A stretch of 64,000 nucleotides of DNA from Vallitalea guaymasensis (GCF_018141425.1 NZ_CP058561.1:2294001-2358000); one strand, 5' to 3'. Positions 27,357-37,086 are shown, counted from the stretch's first letter. Numbers and translations are program-made. The notes: generated by a model from the letters alone, not told the origin.

Positions 27357-28754
27357 TTATTTTTGCTGCTCTTTAATCCATTCTTCTGTTTCTTTTTGAG
27401 CATTGTCTAGAGCTTCTTCAATTGTTGCTTGCCCTAATAACGCTAATTCAACATTAGATGCTAATATTGATTTTGGTTGTGCAGAACGGTAAGGATAACG
27501 TGGTCCCCATAATCTACCCATTGCTTTTAATACTACTTCCATCTGTGGTACTGCTTTTATATGTTCCCACTCAGTAGCTGATTTTAACACTGGAGCTGCC
27601 ATGTACTCATCCCATAGATATTGTTGGTAGAACTCACTTCCAGTGAATTTTAGGTACTCCCAAGCTAACTCTTTGTTTTCACTGCTCTTTCCAATTGCAC
27701 ATGGGCTACCTTCAAATACTCCACCCATTCCTTTTTCAGGATTTACAAAAAGTAAAGAAGCACCGTATCTCTCATCTAATCCATTTGAATAAATAGGTTT
27801 TAAGAATCCAGGACCTATTCTTAATGTCATTCCAATATTATTATTTTCAGTAAGGAACAACTCGTTTCCTTGCTCTGATAAAATTCCACTTGGAGCATAT
27901 GCTACAGCATCTTTCAAATATTGTACTCCTTTTTTCATTTCTTCAGAGTTAAAGTTGACTTGAAGATCCTTGTATCTGAAACCAGTTCCCCATGTTCCAC
28001 CAAGAGATTCACCAATATTCAATGCAAGGTCAGAAGCATATTTACCTCTAAAATATAGACCATAGTTTTCTTCACCTGTTACAGGATTTTTACCTGTCAT
28101 CTTAGCCGCTTTTTCCATGATTTCATCTATAGTAGGCTCTTCTGAAAGGTATTCAACTCCCCAATCATCAAATATTTTCTTGTCATACACGATAACTCTT
28201 GTATCTCCCAATACAGGTACACCATATATCTCTAAATCTGAATCTTCAGGACCCATTGCCTTCCATCCATTAATTTGTCCGTTGATATATTTCTCTAGGT
28301 CATAATTTTCATTTTCAATATAAGGTGCTAGTGGTTCTAACAAACCTTGAGCTGCAAAACTTGCTATACCTGGTACTTGATATACATCAGCTTCACCAGA
28401 CATTAACATGGCTTGTGTTTTTTGTTGATAACTATCCCATCCCATTAATACATATTCTACTTTTGCACCTGGATGAGTTCTTTCAAATTCTTCTTTCAAA
28501 AGATGTACACCTTTTGTTTTAACACCTGAAACTGGATCAGTTGAATCTTCCATCTTGAATGAACCGATCATCTGAACTTTAATAGTTCCTGACCATTCTT
28601 TTTCATCTGCTACATCTTTGCCAGTATCATTATCTGTACTATTGTCAGTTGTTGTACCATTATCAGTTTTATCATTATCTTTTGATCCACATCCAACTAA
28701 AAATGTTGACATAGTCAATACTACAATAAGAATTAAAGCCATAATTTTTTTCAT
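27357..28754 (-). CDS. Sugar ABC transporter substrate-binding lipoprotein, paralogue 2
   Basis: The 465-residue protein has a lipobox LVGC (Cys22), an Asn/Thr/Asp-rich linker and the same family 1 binding-protein body as the paralogue at 24706-26067. Examples shared by both are DSYQQKTQAMLMSGEADVYQ and the C-terminal WGPRYPYRSAQP/WTPRYPYRSGQP region. The longer linker and scattered substitutions suggest divergence in ligand range. It follows the MalG-type permease by 58 bp and would be the primary binding protein. ATG 28754 has AAGGAGGAAG. Confidence 0.92.
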   Translation of the reverse strand: MKKIMALILIVVLTMSTFLVGCGSKDNDKTDNGTTTDNSTDNDTGKDVADEKEWSGTIKVQMIGSFKMEDSTDPVSGVKTKGVHLLKEEFERTHPGAKVEYVLMGWDSYQQKTQAMLMSGEADVYQVPGIASFAAQGLLEPLAPYIENENYDLEKYINGQINGWKAMGPEDSDLEIYGVPVLGDTRVIVYDKKIFDDWGVEYLSEEPTIDEIMEKAAKMTGKNPVTGEENYGLYFRGKYASDLALNIGESLGGTWGTGFRYKDLQVNFNSEEMKKGVQYLKDAVAYAPSGILSEQGNELFLTENNNIGMTLRIGPGFLKPIYSNGLDERYGASLLFVNPEKGMGGVFEGSPCAIGKSSENKELAWEYLKFTGSEFYQQYLWDEYMAAPVLKSATEWEHIKAVPQMEVVLKAMGRLWGPRYPYRSAQPKSILASNVELALLGQATIEEALDNAQKETEEWIKEQQK

Positions 28755-28812
28755 AATTCTTCCTCCTTATTTGTGTTGGTATTTAGTCACGAGATGTTTT
28801 CCTTCATCTCTA

Positions 28813-29667
28813 CTATTCTCCCTTGAGTCCGCTTAGAGCAACACTCTGGATAATATATTTTTGCAAGAATAGGAATACTATTATAACTGGAAGAATACTA
28901 GCAGTAGCTAATCCCATTGTTAATCCAGCATAACGTGTCCCATCTTCCATGGAAAAACTTGCTAAGTAGATTGGAACTGTTTGTAATTTTTGATCACTAA
29001 GTACAATCATTGGCCAAATGAAGCTGTTCCAACTTCTCATAAATGATAGAATTATCAATGTTGCTGATATTGGCCCTGTCAATGGTAAAAATATTTTTGT
29101 AAATATTCTTACTTCACTCGCTCCGTCAATCTGAGCTGCTTCTCTTAAACTATTTGGTAATTTATCAAAATACTGTTTAGTCAATATTATTCCAAATCCA
29201 AATAATAGACTTGGAAAGATAATTGGATAGAATGTATTCAACAGTCCTACTTTATTGAACATCATATACATTGGAATCAATGTTATTTCCCCTGGAATCA
29301 TCATAGTAGCTAGAATAACTACAAATAGTAGTTTCTTACCTTTGAAAACACCTTTAGAGAATGCATATCCTGCTAACAATGCTGAAAAAATATTTAATGC
29401 AACAGAACCTAACGCTACTACAAATGAATTGAAATAAGCTTTGAGCAGACTCCCATTTTCCAATATGATCTCATAATTGAAAAATGAAAATTCTTTTGGA
29501 AATAATCTAGGTGGGAACGGCGGCTGAATATTTGCCATCCTCTCGAAACTAACACTAACCATCCATATGAAAGGTCCCATCATAATAAGACCAAAGCAAA
29601 ATAAGACAACAACTTTTATAATCTCTATTGTTAACTTTTTTGATTTATTTGAACCATTTTTTTTCAT
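28813..29667 (-). CDS. Carbohydrate ABC transporter permease, MalG type
   Basis: The 284-residue membrane protein has six hydrophobic segments and the EAA loop LREAAQIDGASEVRIFTKIFLP near residue 160-180, which docks on the ATPase. It belongs to the CUT1 subfamily for oligosaccharides. It follows the MalF-type permease by about 40 bp, and the two should form the import channel. The N-terminus is lysine-rich and cytoplasmic. No anomalies are visible. Confidence 0.93.
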   Translation of the reverse strand: MKKNGSNKSKKLTIEIIKVVVLFCFGLIMMGPFIWMVSVSFERMANIQPPFPPRLFPKEFSFFNYEIILENGSLLKAYFNSFVVALGSVALNIFSALLAGYAFSKGVFKGKKLLFVVILATMMIPGEITLIPMYMMFNKVGLLNTFYPIIFPSLLFGFGIILTKQYFDKLPNSLREAAQIDGASEVRIFTKIFLPLTGPISATLIILSFMRSWNSFIWPMIVLSDQKLQTVPIYLASFSMEDGTRYAGLTMGLATASILPVIIVFLFLQKYIIQSVALSGLKGE

Positions 29668-29708
29668 CTTCTACACCTTCTTAGATATTTTTTAGTTTGT
29701 ACATTATA

Positions 29709-30587
29709 TTAATTAGCTTTATTCATCTTGGATATCTTAAGATTAAATATGGTGAATATAAGGATAATAGCAAATAGTATATATGCTGCTGCTGATGCTA
29801 CTCCAAATTCATTTCCTCCAAAACCTCTTTCATATATGAATCCAACTATTGTATACAGAGATCTTCCTGGACTTCCTTGTAATCCTCCCAAGATATATGT
29901 TTCTGAAAAACGCTTCAATGCGCCAATCCAACCCATTACAACAAAAAAGGCAAATGTTCCTGTCATATTTGGTATAGTGATGAACCACCATTGTTTAAAT
30001 CTATTAGCTCCATCAATAGATGAACTTTCATAAATATCATTTGGTATAGCCTGTAGATTCGCTAAGCTAATTATTATAATAAAACCTAGTTGATGCCAAA
30101 CAGATAAAATAATTACTCCCCATCTTGCTGTTGTTGAATCTGCCAGCCATGTAGAAGTAGGAAGACCCAAACTACTTAATAAAGTATTTAGAAGTCCCAT
30201 GTCTGGATGTAGAACATAAAGAAAAACCATAGCTGCTGCTACAATGGATGTAACATAAGGTATAAAAAATATTACCTTAAAGAAATTCTTGAACCATTTC
30301 ATTTGATTGATTATTGAAGCAATAATAAATCCAAGTGGTATAGAAATAAGTAATTGAAAAAAACCGATATAAAACGTATTTCGTACCGCTTGCCAAAACC
30401 CTGCGTTCTTGAATACATATATATAGTTATCAATACCTGCCCATTTTTCAATGGTTCCATTTGACCTGAAAAAACTTAATCGGAATGATTCCATAACTGG
30501 ATAAGCCATAAATAAAGCTAAGCCCAGAAAACTAGGGAGTAGAAATAAATACCATACCAACTGTGTGTTTTTGTTTTTCTTCTTCAT
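29709..30587 (-). CDS. Carbohydrate ABC transporter permease, MalF type
   Basis: The best start is ATG 30587 (MKKKNKNTQLVWYLFLLPSF), 10 nt after AAAGGAG; ATG 30596 is only 1 nt from that site and the open frame beyond it (to 30728) contains leader sequence. The 292-residue protein has six transmembrane segments and the EAA loop with ESSSIDGANRFKQWW near the middle. It is the first gene of the LacI-controlled importer operon. The leader from the predicted transcription start is about 250 nt long and carries a second operator-like palindrome. Confidence 0.92.
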   Translation of the reverse strand: MKKKNKNTQLVWYLFLLPSFLGLALFMAYPVMESFRLSFFRSNGTIEKWAGIDNYIYVFKNAGFWQAVRNTFYIGFFQLLISIPLGFIIASIINQMKWFKNFFKVIFFIPYVTSIVAAAMVFLYVLHPDMGLLNTLLSSLGLPTSTWLADSTTARWGVIILSVWHQLGFIIIISLANLQAIPNDIYESSSIDGANRFKQWWFITIPNMTGTFAFFVVMGWIGALKRFSETYILGGLQGSPGRSLYTIVGFIYERGFGGNEFGVASAAAYILFAIILIFTIFNLKISKMNKAN

Positions 30588-30675
30588 TTTAACCATACTC
30601 CTTTTTTGTGCTTTAGATAAATTACCTAAGTACCTCTTATGATAATTTTTTGTAGAAATACATTTAAATATTACA

Positions 30676-30689
30676 TGATATCGATACCA
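30676..30689. promoter_or_regulatory. Auxiliary LacI-type operator in the importer leader
   Basis: TGATATCGATACCA is a near-perfect palindrome around CGAT, of the same class as the spacer operators at 30848, 35077 and 41934. Its centre is 172 bp from the main site, suitable for looping or road-blocking. A weak promoter (TTGAAT, 17 bp, TATCAT) overlaps it on the minus strand. Confidence 0.55.
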
Positions 30690-30841
30690 TATAATATATT
30701 CAATATTACCTGTTTGAATACAGGCCATAAAATAATTAGTACATTATCAACAAATAAGTTTTACATTAACATATTAAACTATGAATTTTTACATTGCCAC
30801 TAACTTAGATATTGGGTTATATGTATACTATTTATGATAAT

Positions 30842-30870
30842 ATTATATGATACCGATTTCAGATTGTCAA
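30842..30870 (-). promoter_or_regulatory. Importer operon promoter with LacI operator in the spacer
   Basis: On the minus strand TTGACA (30865-30870) and TATAAT (30842-30847) are 17 bp apart. The operator-like palindrome TGAAATCGGTATCA (plus coordinates 30848-30861) fills the spacer directly next to the -10 box. Geometry is identical at 35071-35099 and 41928-41956. This copy has the least symmetrical half-sites. Confidence 0.8.
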
Positions 30871-30978
30871 TAGTTATACGGATAAATATTTTCTTGTATG
30901 CAAATTACTACGTATAAGAAGCATTTTTAAGGGATATATTTATTATGTTTTTATAAAAAACTTGTTCTTTTTCTATGC

Positions 30979-33900
30979 TTATTGTGTTTTTTTCATATAT
31001 TGGTTTCCATTCTTTTTCAGCTTTAGCTTGAAAGTTCGTATTTCATATGGTTTAATCTGGAAATGAAAACTCATATTATTGATTGGAATATTTTCCAATT
31101 CTTTTTCCATCATATTACACTCAATTACCTCATTCAATTCACTAAAGAACTTGATGGTAACTTCACATCGTCTGTTATAGCACTCATACAGTCTAATAAT
31201 GATATAATCACTGTCTTCAGCTTTCTTTATGGTTTCAATAATAACATTTTCCTGATCTACTTGTATCATTGATAATTCCCTTGGAAGAAACCCTTCATGT
31301 GCTTGTTCTAGCCTTGTATATAATGGTGTATTTAGATTATATGCCATTTGAACTGTATTTCCGTATTTCCAGTTCCCTACATGAGGATATAAGGAATACA
31401 CAAATCTGTGTTCTCCTTGATCTGCTTCCTGTGGTTCTATCCCTGATTTCAATAGTGTCAAACGCATATCGCTGTCTTTTATATCATAACCATATTTGCA
31501 ATCGTTTAACAAACTGATTCCATAGGCATCTTCTGATAGATCAGCCCATTTATGTGCACATACCTCAAATTGTGCAGCATCCCATGAAGTATTATTATGA
31601 GTTACTCTCTCTACATTTCCGAATTGTATATCATAAGTAGCTTTATCCCCTTGTATATCTACAGGAAATGCGGCTTTTAGGAGAAGCTGGTTTTCTTTCC
31701 AGTCAATATATGTATCAAAATCAATTCTAGGAATATTGCTGTAAATATATATTGTCTGAATTATGGTAGAATCCAGGAATTTTTTATGGATTTTCAACCC
31801 ACCCCTAACAGGTCCCTCTTCTACAATTTCCACCTTTGTAACTTCATCAATCTCCCACATTTTCTCTTTATAATAGATGTCTATATCCCAGTTATCATAT
31901 TTCATAGGTTTATCTTCAAATACTTGTAATTGATTTCCTCTTTTACCTTGTCTCAGTATCTCACGATTATTGACCTTATCATAAATAGATGTAATTGTAC
32001 CTTTGCCATCAATTGCAATTGAAAAGTATTTATTACTTAGCTTTGAAGCTTTTACAATCAACTGATCAATATGAGTATTTTTTTCATGGTCATTCCTGAT
32101 ATTAAATGCTTTATATCCTTTAGATGGTATTTTTTCTGAAAAAAATACAGCTTTTGGTTTATCTATATCTTCAATAATCTGACATGGTATAATATTGCCC
32201 ATTTCATCTTCTATGCATGGATTTTCATACCCTTCTGGTATATCAAAAACAGCTATGTCCGATCTATCATAAGACAAAGTATTATATACAACAATTGATG
32301 TGTTTTCTAATTTAATATTTTCTGAAATTTTTTTCAGACCTTCTTCAGCTAATATATTACCTTCTTGCAATACTGTTTCATACTGTCTATGGGAATCTTC
32401 GTATACTTCTCTTATAGAAGTACCAGGTAATATATCATGAAATTGGTTCAGCAGGATTGTTTCCCAATTTTCATTGATTTTTTGCTGAGGATATTTATTA
32501 CCAAAGTTCATGGATAAAGAGTATAAAAATTCTATATCCTGATAAAGAAGCTCACTTTTACGGTTATACCATTTATTCTTAGCCATAGAAGTATATGTTC
32601 CACGGTGGTATTCCAGATATAATTCCCCTACCCATTTAGGCAGCAGTTCCCCTTCATGGAATTTTTCATCCAATCCTTTGAAATAATCACCTGCTTTTCC
32701 TATCTCCACCTTTGGACAACCAGGAATACCTTTATTCATTCTACGACCAGTTTCTAGCATTTCTATTGTAGCTCCGCCGCCGCCATCACCAAAACCGAAT
32801 GCAACAAGTATGTCATTATTGATGTTCTTTTGCTGATATCTATCCCATCCACCCATGATTGCACCAGGATGAATAAATCCATTATAGGTTGTGTAATATG
32901 TTTCAGGGTCATAGTAAGGATTACGGGTAGATATAAAATATGTCATTATCTCACTACCATCGATCCCTCTCCACATGAAGGTATCATTAGGTAATTTATT
33001 GAATTGATTCCAATTTATTTTAGTAGTGGTAAAATACTGTATTTCTGATCTTTTTAGAATTTGTGGAAGAGCTGCGCTATATCCAAATACATCTGGTAGC
33101 CAAAGAATTTCATTTTCAACATCAAATTCTTTCTTGAAAAATCTTTTGCCAAACATGATCTGTCTTATTAGGGATTCTCCTGATGAGATATTGCAATCTG
33201 CCTCTAACCACATTGAACCTTCAGGTTCCCATCTGCCTTCTTCTATCCTTTTTCTAATTTTTTCATATATCTCTGGGTGATCTTCTTTAATGTATTTATA
33301 GAGCTGAGGTTGACTTGACATGAATGTATATTCAGGATATTCTTCCATAAGTTTCAGTACCGTCGAAAAACTACGTGTAACTTTTTCCCTTGTCTGTTTT
33401 AATGTCCAAAGCCAAGCCACATCTATATGTGTATGCCCTACACAAGTAGCTATTACATCTTCGTGACCGCACATTTTATTATATAATTCTTGTTCAATGA
33501 ATTGGTTTGCTTGATTGATTGATTTGAAAAATAAATCTGATAAAGGTTTTCTTAAGTCAATTAAATTGATTGTTTGATTTAGAACTGTTAGTATATCAAT
33601 ACGTCTTTTGTCATCTTGTTGAAGGTTTTCTGTAACCCATATGGGTACTTGAATATTGTAGTACAGCTTTCTTACGGATTCGTCTATGACAACCAATTCT
33701 CCAAAAAGCTCACTGGTTATTTTTTCTTTGCCACTGCTATAGGCATGAAGGTCTATTTGATATTCCTGTCCTGCATGAGCCTTATCTGTAATACTTACTT
33801 CTCTATGGTTAATATCCAGCCCTTGTATAAGCATTTTATCCACATATAGGATGAACTGTGGGTTATAGACATCCCAGCCATCATTATCAACGGATAATGG

Positions 33901-34176
33901 TTTTGGCTCGCCGGTATAGAAACATAGTCCAACTTTTTTTCCTGCAAAATCCTCTGGAATCTCAACTTTTGTCCTGAACCAGAAATGGGAATCTATCCCT
34001 CCCCAAAAATCTCCCCGATTGAATTCCTGCCACTTGGTTTCTGCTTTTTCTACCTGTTCGATGTTTTTGTAATTTCCTTTTTTCATTAGATATTTGTCTA
34101 TATTGATTCTTTTTGAATATATGTATTTCTTTAGTTCTTGGGTTATTTTCTTTAATCTTTCCAAAGTTATATCCAT
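30979..34176 (-). CDS. Cytoplasmic alpha-mannosidase, glycoside hydrolase family 38
   Basis: The 1065-residue protein has no signal peptide. GHTHIDVAWLW gives the metal ligands His248, His250 and Asp252. WLEADCNISSGESLIRQ contains the probable nucleophile Asp327, and LPDVFGYSAALPQIL follows as usual for the family. C-terminal beta domains fill the last ~500 residues; the total is normal for the bacterial/eukaryotic cytosolic (class II) type. It would release mannose from imported alpha-mannosides. The gene follows the histidine phosphatase by 75 bp in one transcript. Start ATG 34176 has GGGAGGAAT. Confidence 0.95.
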   Translation of the reverse strand: MDITLERLKKITQELKKYIYSKRINIDKYLMKKGNYKNIEQVEKAETKWQEFNRGDFWGGIDSHFWFRTKVEIPEDFAGKKVGLCFYTGEPKPLSVDNDGWDVYNPQFILYVDKMLIQGLDINHREVSITDKAHAGQEYQIDLHAYSSGKEKITSELFGELVVIDESVRKLYYNIQVPIWVTENLQQDDKRRIDILTVLNQTINLIDLRKPLSDLFFKSINQANQFIEQELYNKMCGHEDVIATCVGHTHIDVAWLWTLKQTREKVTRSFSTVLKLMEEYPEYTFMSSQPQLYKYIKEDHPEIYEKIRKRIEEGRWEPEGSMWLEADCNISSGESLIRQIMFGKRFFKKEFDVENEILWLPDVFGYSAALPQILKRSEIQYFTTTKINWNQFNKLPNDTFMWRGIDGSEIMTYFISTRNPYYDPETYYTTYNGFIHPGAIMGGWDRYQQKNINNDILVAFGFGDGGGGATIEMLETGRRMNKGIPGCPKVEIGKAGDYFKGLDEKFHEGELLPKWVGELYLEYHRGTYTSMAKNKWYNRKSELLYQDIEFLYSLSMNFGNKYPQQKINENWETILLNQFHDILPGTSIREVYEDSHRQYETVLQEGNILAEEGLKKISENIKLENTSIVVYNTLSYDRSDIAVFDIPEGYENPCIEDEMGNIIPCQIIEDIDKPKAVFFSEKIPSKGYKAFNIRNDHEKNTHIDQLIVKASKLSNKYFSIAIDGKGTITSIYDKVNNREILRQGKRGNQLQVFEDKPMKYDNWDIDIYYKEKMWEIDEVTKVEIVEEGPVRGGLKIHKKFLDSTIIQTIYIYSNIPRIDFDTYIDWKENQLLLKAAFPVDIQGDKATYDIQFGNVERVTHNNTSWDAAQFEVCAHKWADLSEDAYGISLLNDCKYGYDIKDSDMRLTLLKSGIEPQEADQGEHRFVYSLYPHVGNWKYGNTVQMAYNLNTPLYTRLEQAHEGFLPRELSMIQVDQENVIIETIKKAEDSDYIIIRLYECYNRRCEVTIKFFSELNEVIECNMMEKELENIPINNMSFHFQIKPYEIRTFKLKLKKNGNQYMKKTQ

Positions 34177-34206
34177 GTATTATTCCTCCCAGTCGAATTC
34201 CCATAA

Positions 34207-34238
34207 GGATGTACCTCATAACTTTATCAAGTACATCC
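34207..34238 (-). other. Hairpin between phosphatase and mannosidase genes
   Basis: GGATGTAC (34207-34214) pairs with GTACATCC (34231-34238) around a 16-nt loop, with no T-run behind it on the minus strand. It is probably an mRNA-stabilising stem and not a terminator. Confidence 0.6.
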
Positions 34239-34251
34239 CTATGTCAACTAT

Positions 34252-34956
34252 TTAATAAAAATTTGCTGTCAACCCACTTGATGAATTCTCGATACCTGCT
34301 TCGTATAGATGTGATGTATCTCCAAACCCAATACATCTAGGAACTGCCCATTCTTTTGATCTTTCCTCAAACAAGATAGTTGTTACGGAAGTTGGTGAAA
34401 TCCAAAAACTAGCCCAAAAAATAGTAAGAGGTATATTCAATAACTGAGAAATCCACGTTCTTCCAAAAGCTCCATGACAAAAAATAGCTATCTTTTCTTC
34501 ATTTGGATTCAATAGACGATATTTTGTATCTTGTCTTTCATATCCTAATTCTTTTAAGAACTTATCGGATTCTTCCTTTATCTCATCGTACTTATTTTTG
34601 ATATTGACTTCTTTTATTATAGGTAATTCATGCCAATTCTTATGAGTCAAATAAGATATATCATCAAAAATTATTTCTCCTGGTAAGTTCCAAGCCGGCA
34701 ATCTGCCTATTCTCTCATCTTCAACTTGCATTTTAGATAATTCCCTAGTCCAATCAAGTATTACAGGCTTGATACCTAGCAGCTCAGAAGTATATTCCAT
34801 AGTTGCAACAGCCCTACCTAATGGTGAACAATAAATCTGAGTAATACCTTCCTTTTGAAGCTTTTTAGCTAATGCTTTTGCTTGTCTATGCCCTTCCTCA
34901 GTTATTGTATCGTTCTCATAATCTGGTTCTGCATGACGAATAATATATAATCTCAT
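34252..34956 (-). CDS. Histidine phosphatase (phosphoglycerate-mutase-like), paralogue 1
   Basis: The 234-residue protein starts MRLYIIRHAEPDYEN; RHAE contains the phospho-accepting histidine (His8). YCSPLGRAVATMEYT has the second arginine, and FCHGAFGRTWISQLL the distal histidine. The family removes phosphate from sugars, nucleotides or acids. Encoded directly upstream of GH38 and behind a LacI-controlled promoter, it probably dephosphorylates a product of the same catabolic route. It is closely similar to the protein at 36382-37086. ATG 34956 follows AAAGGAGAAT. Confidence 0.9.
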   Translation of the reverse strand: MRLYIIRHAEPDYENDTITEEGHRQAKALAKKLQKEGITQIYCSPLGRAVATMEYTSELLGIKPVILDWTRELSKMQVEDERIGRLPAWNLPGEIIFDDISYLTHKNWHELPIIKEVNIKNKYDEIKEESDKFLKELGYERQDTKYRLLNPNEEKIAIFCHGAFGRTWISQLLNIPLTIFWASFWISPTSVTTILFEERSKEWAVPRCIGFGDTSHLYEAGIENSSSGLTANFY

Positions 34957-35006
34957 AATATTCTCCTTTCACATATTTAATTTTTCACTTCTAAAAGCAA
35001 ATATTA

Positions 35007-35020
35007 TGGTATCGTTTCCA
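35007..35020. promoter_or_regulatory. Auxiliary LacI-type operator before the phosphatase/mannosidase operon
   Basis: TGGTATCGTTTCCA lies in the transcribed leader, its centre 70 bp (about seven helical turns) from the spacer operator at 35077-35090. The sequence has the same TGG(A/T)ATCG(N)TTCCA pattern. Confidence 0.65.
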
Positions 35021-35070
35021 ATACGCATAATATTTAACTAATTAATTTTAAAAATTCTTTATTTACTTAT

Positions 35071-35099
35071 ATTATATGGAATCGCTTCCATATTGTCAA
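35071..35099 (-). promoter_or_regulatory. Phosphatase/mannosidase promoter with LacI operator in the spacer
   Basis: Minus-strand TTGACA (35094-35099) and TATAAT (35071-35076) are 17 bp apart. TGGAAGCGATTCCA (35077-35090) fills the spacer next to the -10 box. A bound repressor would directly exclude RNA polymerase. The LacI gene ends only about 80 bp upstream. Confidence 0.88.
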
Positions 35100-35172
35100 T
35101 AACTTCATCGTAAGTTTAGAACAGAAAAGTGAATTATTAATATTTTACAAAACATCAATATTCATTATAGAA

Positions 35173-36177
35173 TTATACTTTTTTACAACTATCTCTAACA
35201 ACTAATTCATGATTAACAATTACTTCATTAACCAATGTCTGTTGTTTATTTATCTTTTGAATAAGCATCTCAACAGCCATTGTACCCATTTCTTTTATTG
35301 GTTGCTCCATAGAAGTTAATCTTGGACGTACAATATCAACCACAGCTGTGCCATCAAAACCTATTACCGATATATCATCTGGTACCTTCAATCCATTATC
35401 CTTAATACAATTGATTGCTCCCACAGCCATATCATCACTGGCAGCAAAAACTGCTGTTGGAAGTTTTTTGCATTTTAGGATTTTATTCATTATAGAATAC
35501 CCATCTTGTAAACTGTAATTACCAAATTCAACATATTCTTCAACTAATGGTATTTTATTGTTTTTTAATGCATTTCTATAACCATTGTATCTCTCTTGTC
35601 CAGAAGTGATATCTCGTCTATCTCCCCCAATGAAAGCTATCCTCTTGTGACCTAGACTGGTTAGATATTCAGCAGCATCATAAGCCGCTTGATAATTATT
35701 TACAACTATAGCTATATGCTTTTGATTACTAGGTTTAGCACTTGCAAAAACAATAGGTATATTGATGCTTTCTAAAAAGTCTCTAGTTTTATCATCTATC
35801 TTTTCATTGGTTATTATGATACCGTCTACTCTCATCTCTTTGAAAATATTTAGATATTTATATTGTTTATCTAGATTTTCAGCCATATTACAAACTATGA
35901 TATTATAATTATTCTTACTTGCTGTCTCTTCTATTTTGCTCAAAATAATTGAATTGACACTAGCCGTAATATTAGGAACTATGACAGCTAATAAATTGGT
36001 CTTTTTCAATACTAAACTTCTAGCTATAAAACTAGGCGAATAGTTCAGTTCTTCTATGGCTTTTTTAACTTTTTCTTTTAATTCATCACTGACATATTTT
36101 CCATCATTTAGAACTCTAGATACTGTTGTAACTGAAACACCTGCTTTTTTTGCTACATCTTTTATCTTTACAGCCAT
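35173..36177 (-). CDS. LacI-family transcriptional repressor
   Basis: The 334-residue protein has the LacI helix-turn-helix at 1-50 (IKDVAKKAGVSVTTVSRVLN), the hinge helix near 50-60 (SPSFIARSL), and a periplasmic-binding-type effector domain (GDRRDITSGQERYNGYRNAL, SVIGFDGT). It most likely binds the CG-centred palindromes at 30848, 35077 and 41934 and their auxiliary copies. The ligand would be a sugar from the mannoside route. ATG 36177 has AGGAGGAGAA. Its own promoter carries a different palindrome, so it may not be strongly autoregulated. Confidence 0.93.
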   Translation of the reverse strand: MAVKIKDVAKKAGVSVTTVSRVLNDGKYVSDELKEKVKKAIEELNYSPSFIARSLVLKKTNLLAVIVPNITASVNSIILSKIEETASKNNYNIIVCNMAENLDKQYKYLNIFKEMRVDGIIITNEKIDDKTRDFLESINIPIVFASAKPSNQKHIAIVVNNYQAAYDAAEYLTSLGHKRIAFIGGDRRDITSGQERYNGYRNALKNNKIPLVEEYVEFGNYSLQDGYSIMNKILKCKKLPTAVFAASDDMAVGAINCIKDNGLKVPDDISVIGFDGTAVVDIVRPRLTSMEQPIKEMGTMAVEMLIQKINKQQTLVNEVIVNHELVVRDSCKKV

Positions 36178-36222
36178 TTATTCTCCTCCTATCCCCTAAT
36201 ATTTTTTTCACTATATTATGAA

Positions 36223-36251
36223 ATTTTATCATAAATTGAACTGTTGTTCAA
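36223..36251 (-). promoter_or_regulatory. Promoter of the LacI gene
   Basis: TTGAAC (36246-36251) and TAAAAT (36223-36228) on the minus strand are 17 bp apart. A small dyad, TTGAAC/GTTCAA around TGTT (36236-36251), overlaps the -35. Further upstream, an imperfect inverted repeat spans about 36298-36358 without a clear terminator tail. Confidence 0.55.
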
Positions 36252-36381
36252 TATAGTACCTTGTTTAGGTCAAAATAAAATCTTTTTTTGACATACTTAT
36301 ATATATATTGAACTTATAAAAATGGGTGTATATACGTTTAAGTCCAATATATATAATTTAATCAAAATTTATTCTTTATAT

Positions 36382-37086
36382 TTAGTAAAAGTTTCCTGCT
36401 AATCCAGTAAATGAACATTCAATTCCAGCTTCATATAAATGAGATGTATCTCCAAATCCTATACATCTAGGTACAGCCCATTCCTCTGATCTTTCCTCGA
36501 ATAGGATAGTTGTCACAGAAGATGTTTTAATAAAAAAGCTTGCCCAGAACATAGGTAATGGAATATTAAGTAAATGGGCAATCCATGTTCGTCCAAACCC
36601 TCCATGACAGAAAACAGCTACTTTCTCTGTATTAGAGTTCAATATACGATATTTGTTCCCAACTCTCTCATATCCTAATTGCTTTAGAAACATATCTGAC
36701 TCTTCTTGTATTTCAGTAAATTTTTCTCTAGCTTTTACATCTTTTATTATCGGTAGATTATGCCAATCTTCCAGGGTCAAGTAAGATGATTCTTCAAAAA
36801 TTACTTCTCCAGGTAAATTCCAAGCTGGACAATCTTCTATATTGTCATTAGTTATTGGCATTCTTGGTATTTCCTGGGTCCATTCAAGTATTTCTGGTTT
36901 AATCTTCATTAAATCAGCAGTATACTTCATTGTATCAATGGCTCTACCTAATGGTGAGCAATATATCTTAGTGATACCTTCTTTGTCAAGCTTTCTAGCT
37001 AAAGCTTTTGCTTGTTCATGACCATATTCCGTAATGGTATGATTCTTGTAATCTGGTTCTGCATGACGAATAATATATAATCTCAT
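36382..37086 (-). CDS. Histidine phosphatase, paralogue 2
   Basis: The 234-residue protein has the same length and layout as the phosphatase at 34252-34956: MRLYIIRHAEPDY, YCSPLGRAIDTMKYT and FCHGGFGRTWIAHLL, and an almost identical C-terminus (PRCIGFGDTSHLYEAGIE). The paralogues flank the LacI gene. This copy follows the MATE pump gene by 47 bp on the same strand and lacks a LacI-type operator. ATG 37086 has GGGAAGGTG. The two may have separated in regulation more than in chemistry. Confidence 0.9.
   Translation of the reverse strand: MRLYIIRHAEPDYKNHTITEYGHEQAKALARKLDKEGITKIYCSPLGRAIDTMKYTADLMKIKPEILEWTQEIPRMPITNDNIEDCPAWNLPGEVIFEESSYLTLEDWHNLPIIKDVKAREKFTEIQEESDMFLKQLGYERVGNKYRILNSNTEKVAVFCHGGFGRTWIAHLLNIPLPMFWASFFIKTSSVTTILFEERSEEWAVPRCIGFGDTSHLYEAGIECSFTGLAGNFY

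Noticed and set aside
36298-36358. Terminator behind the second histidine phosphatase gene
   Set aside because: An imperfect inverted repeat exists but no T-run follows in the correct direction; left as an unexplained dyad.
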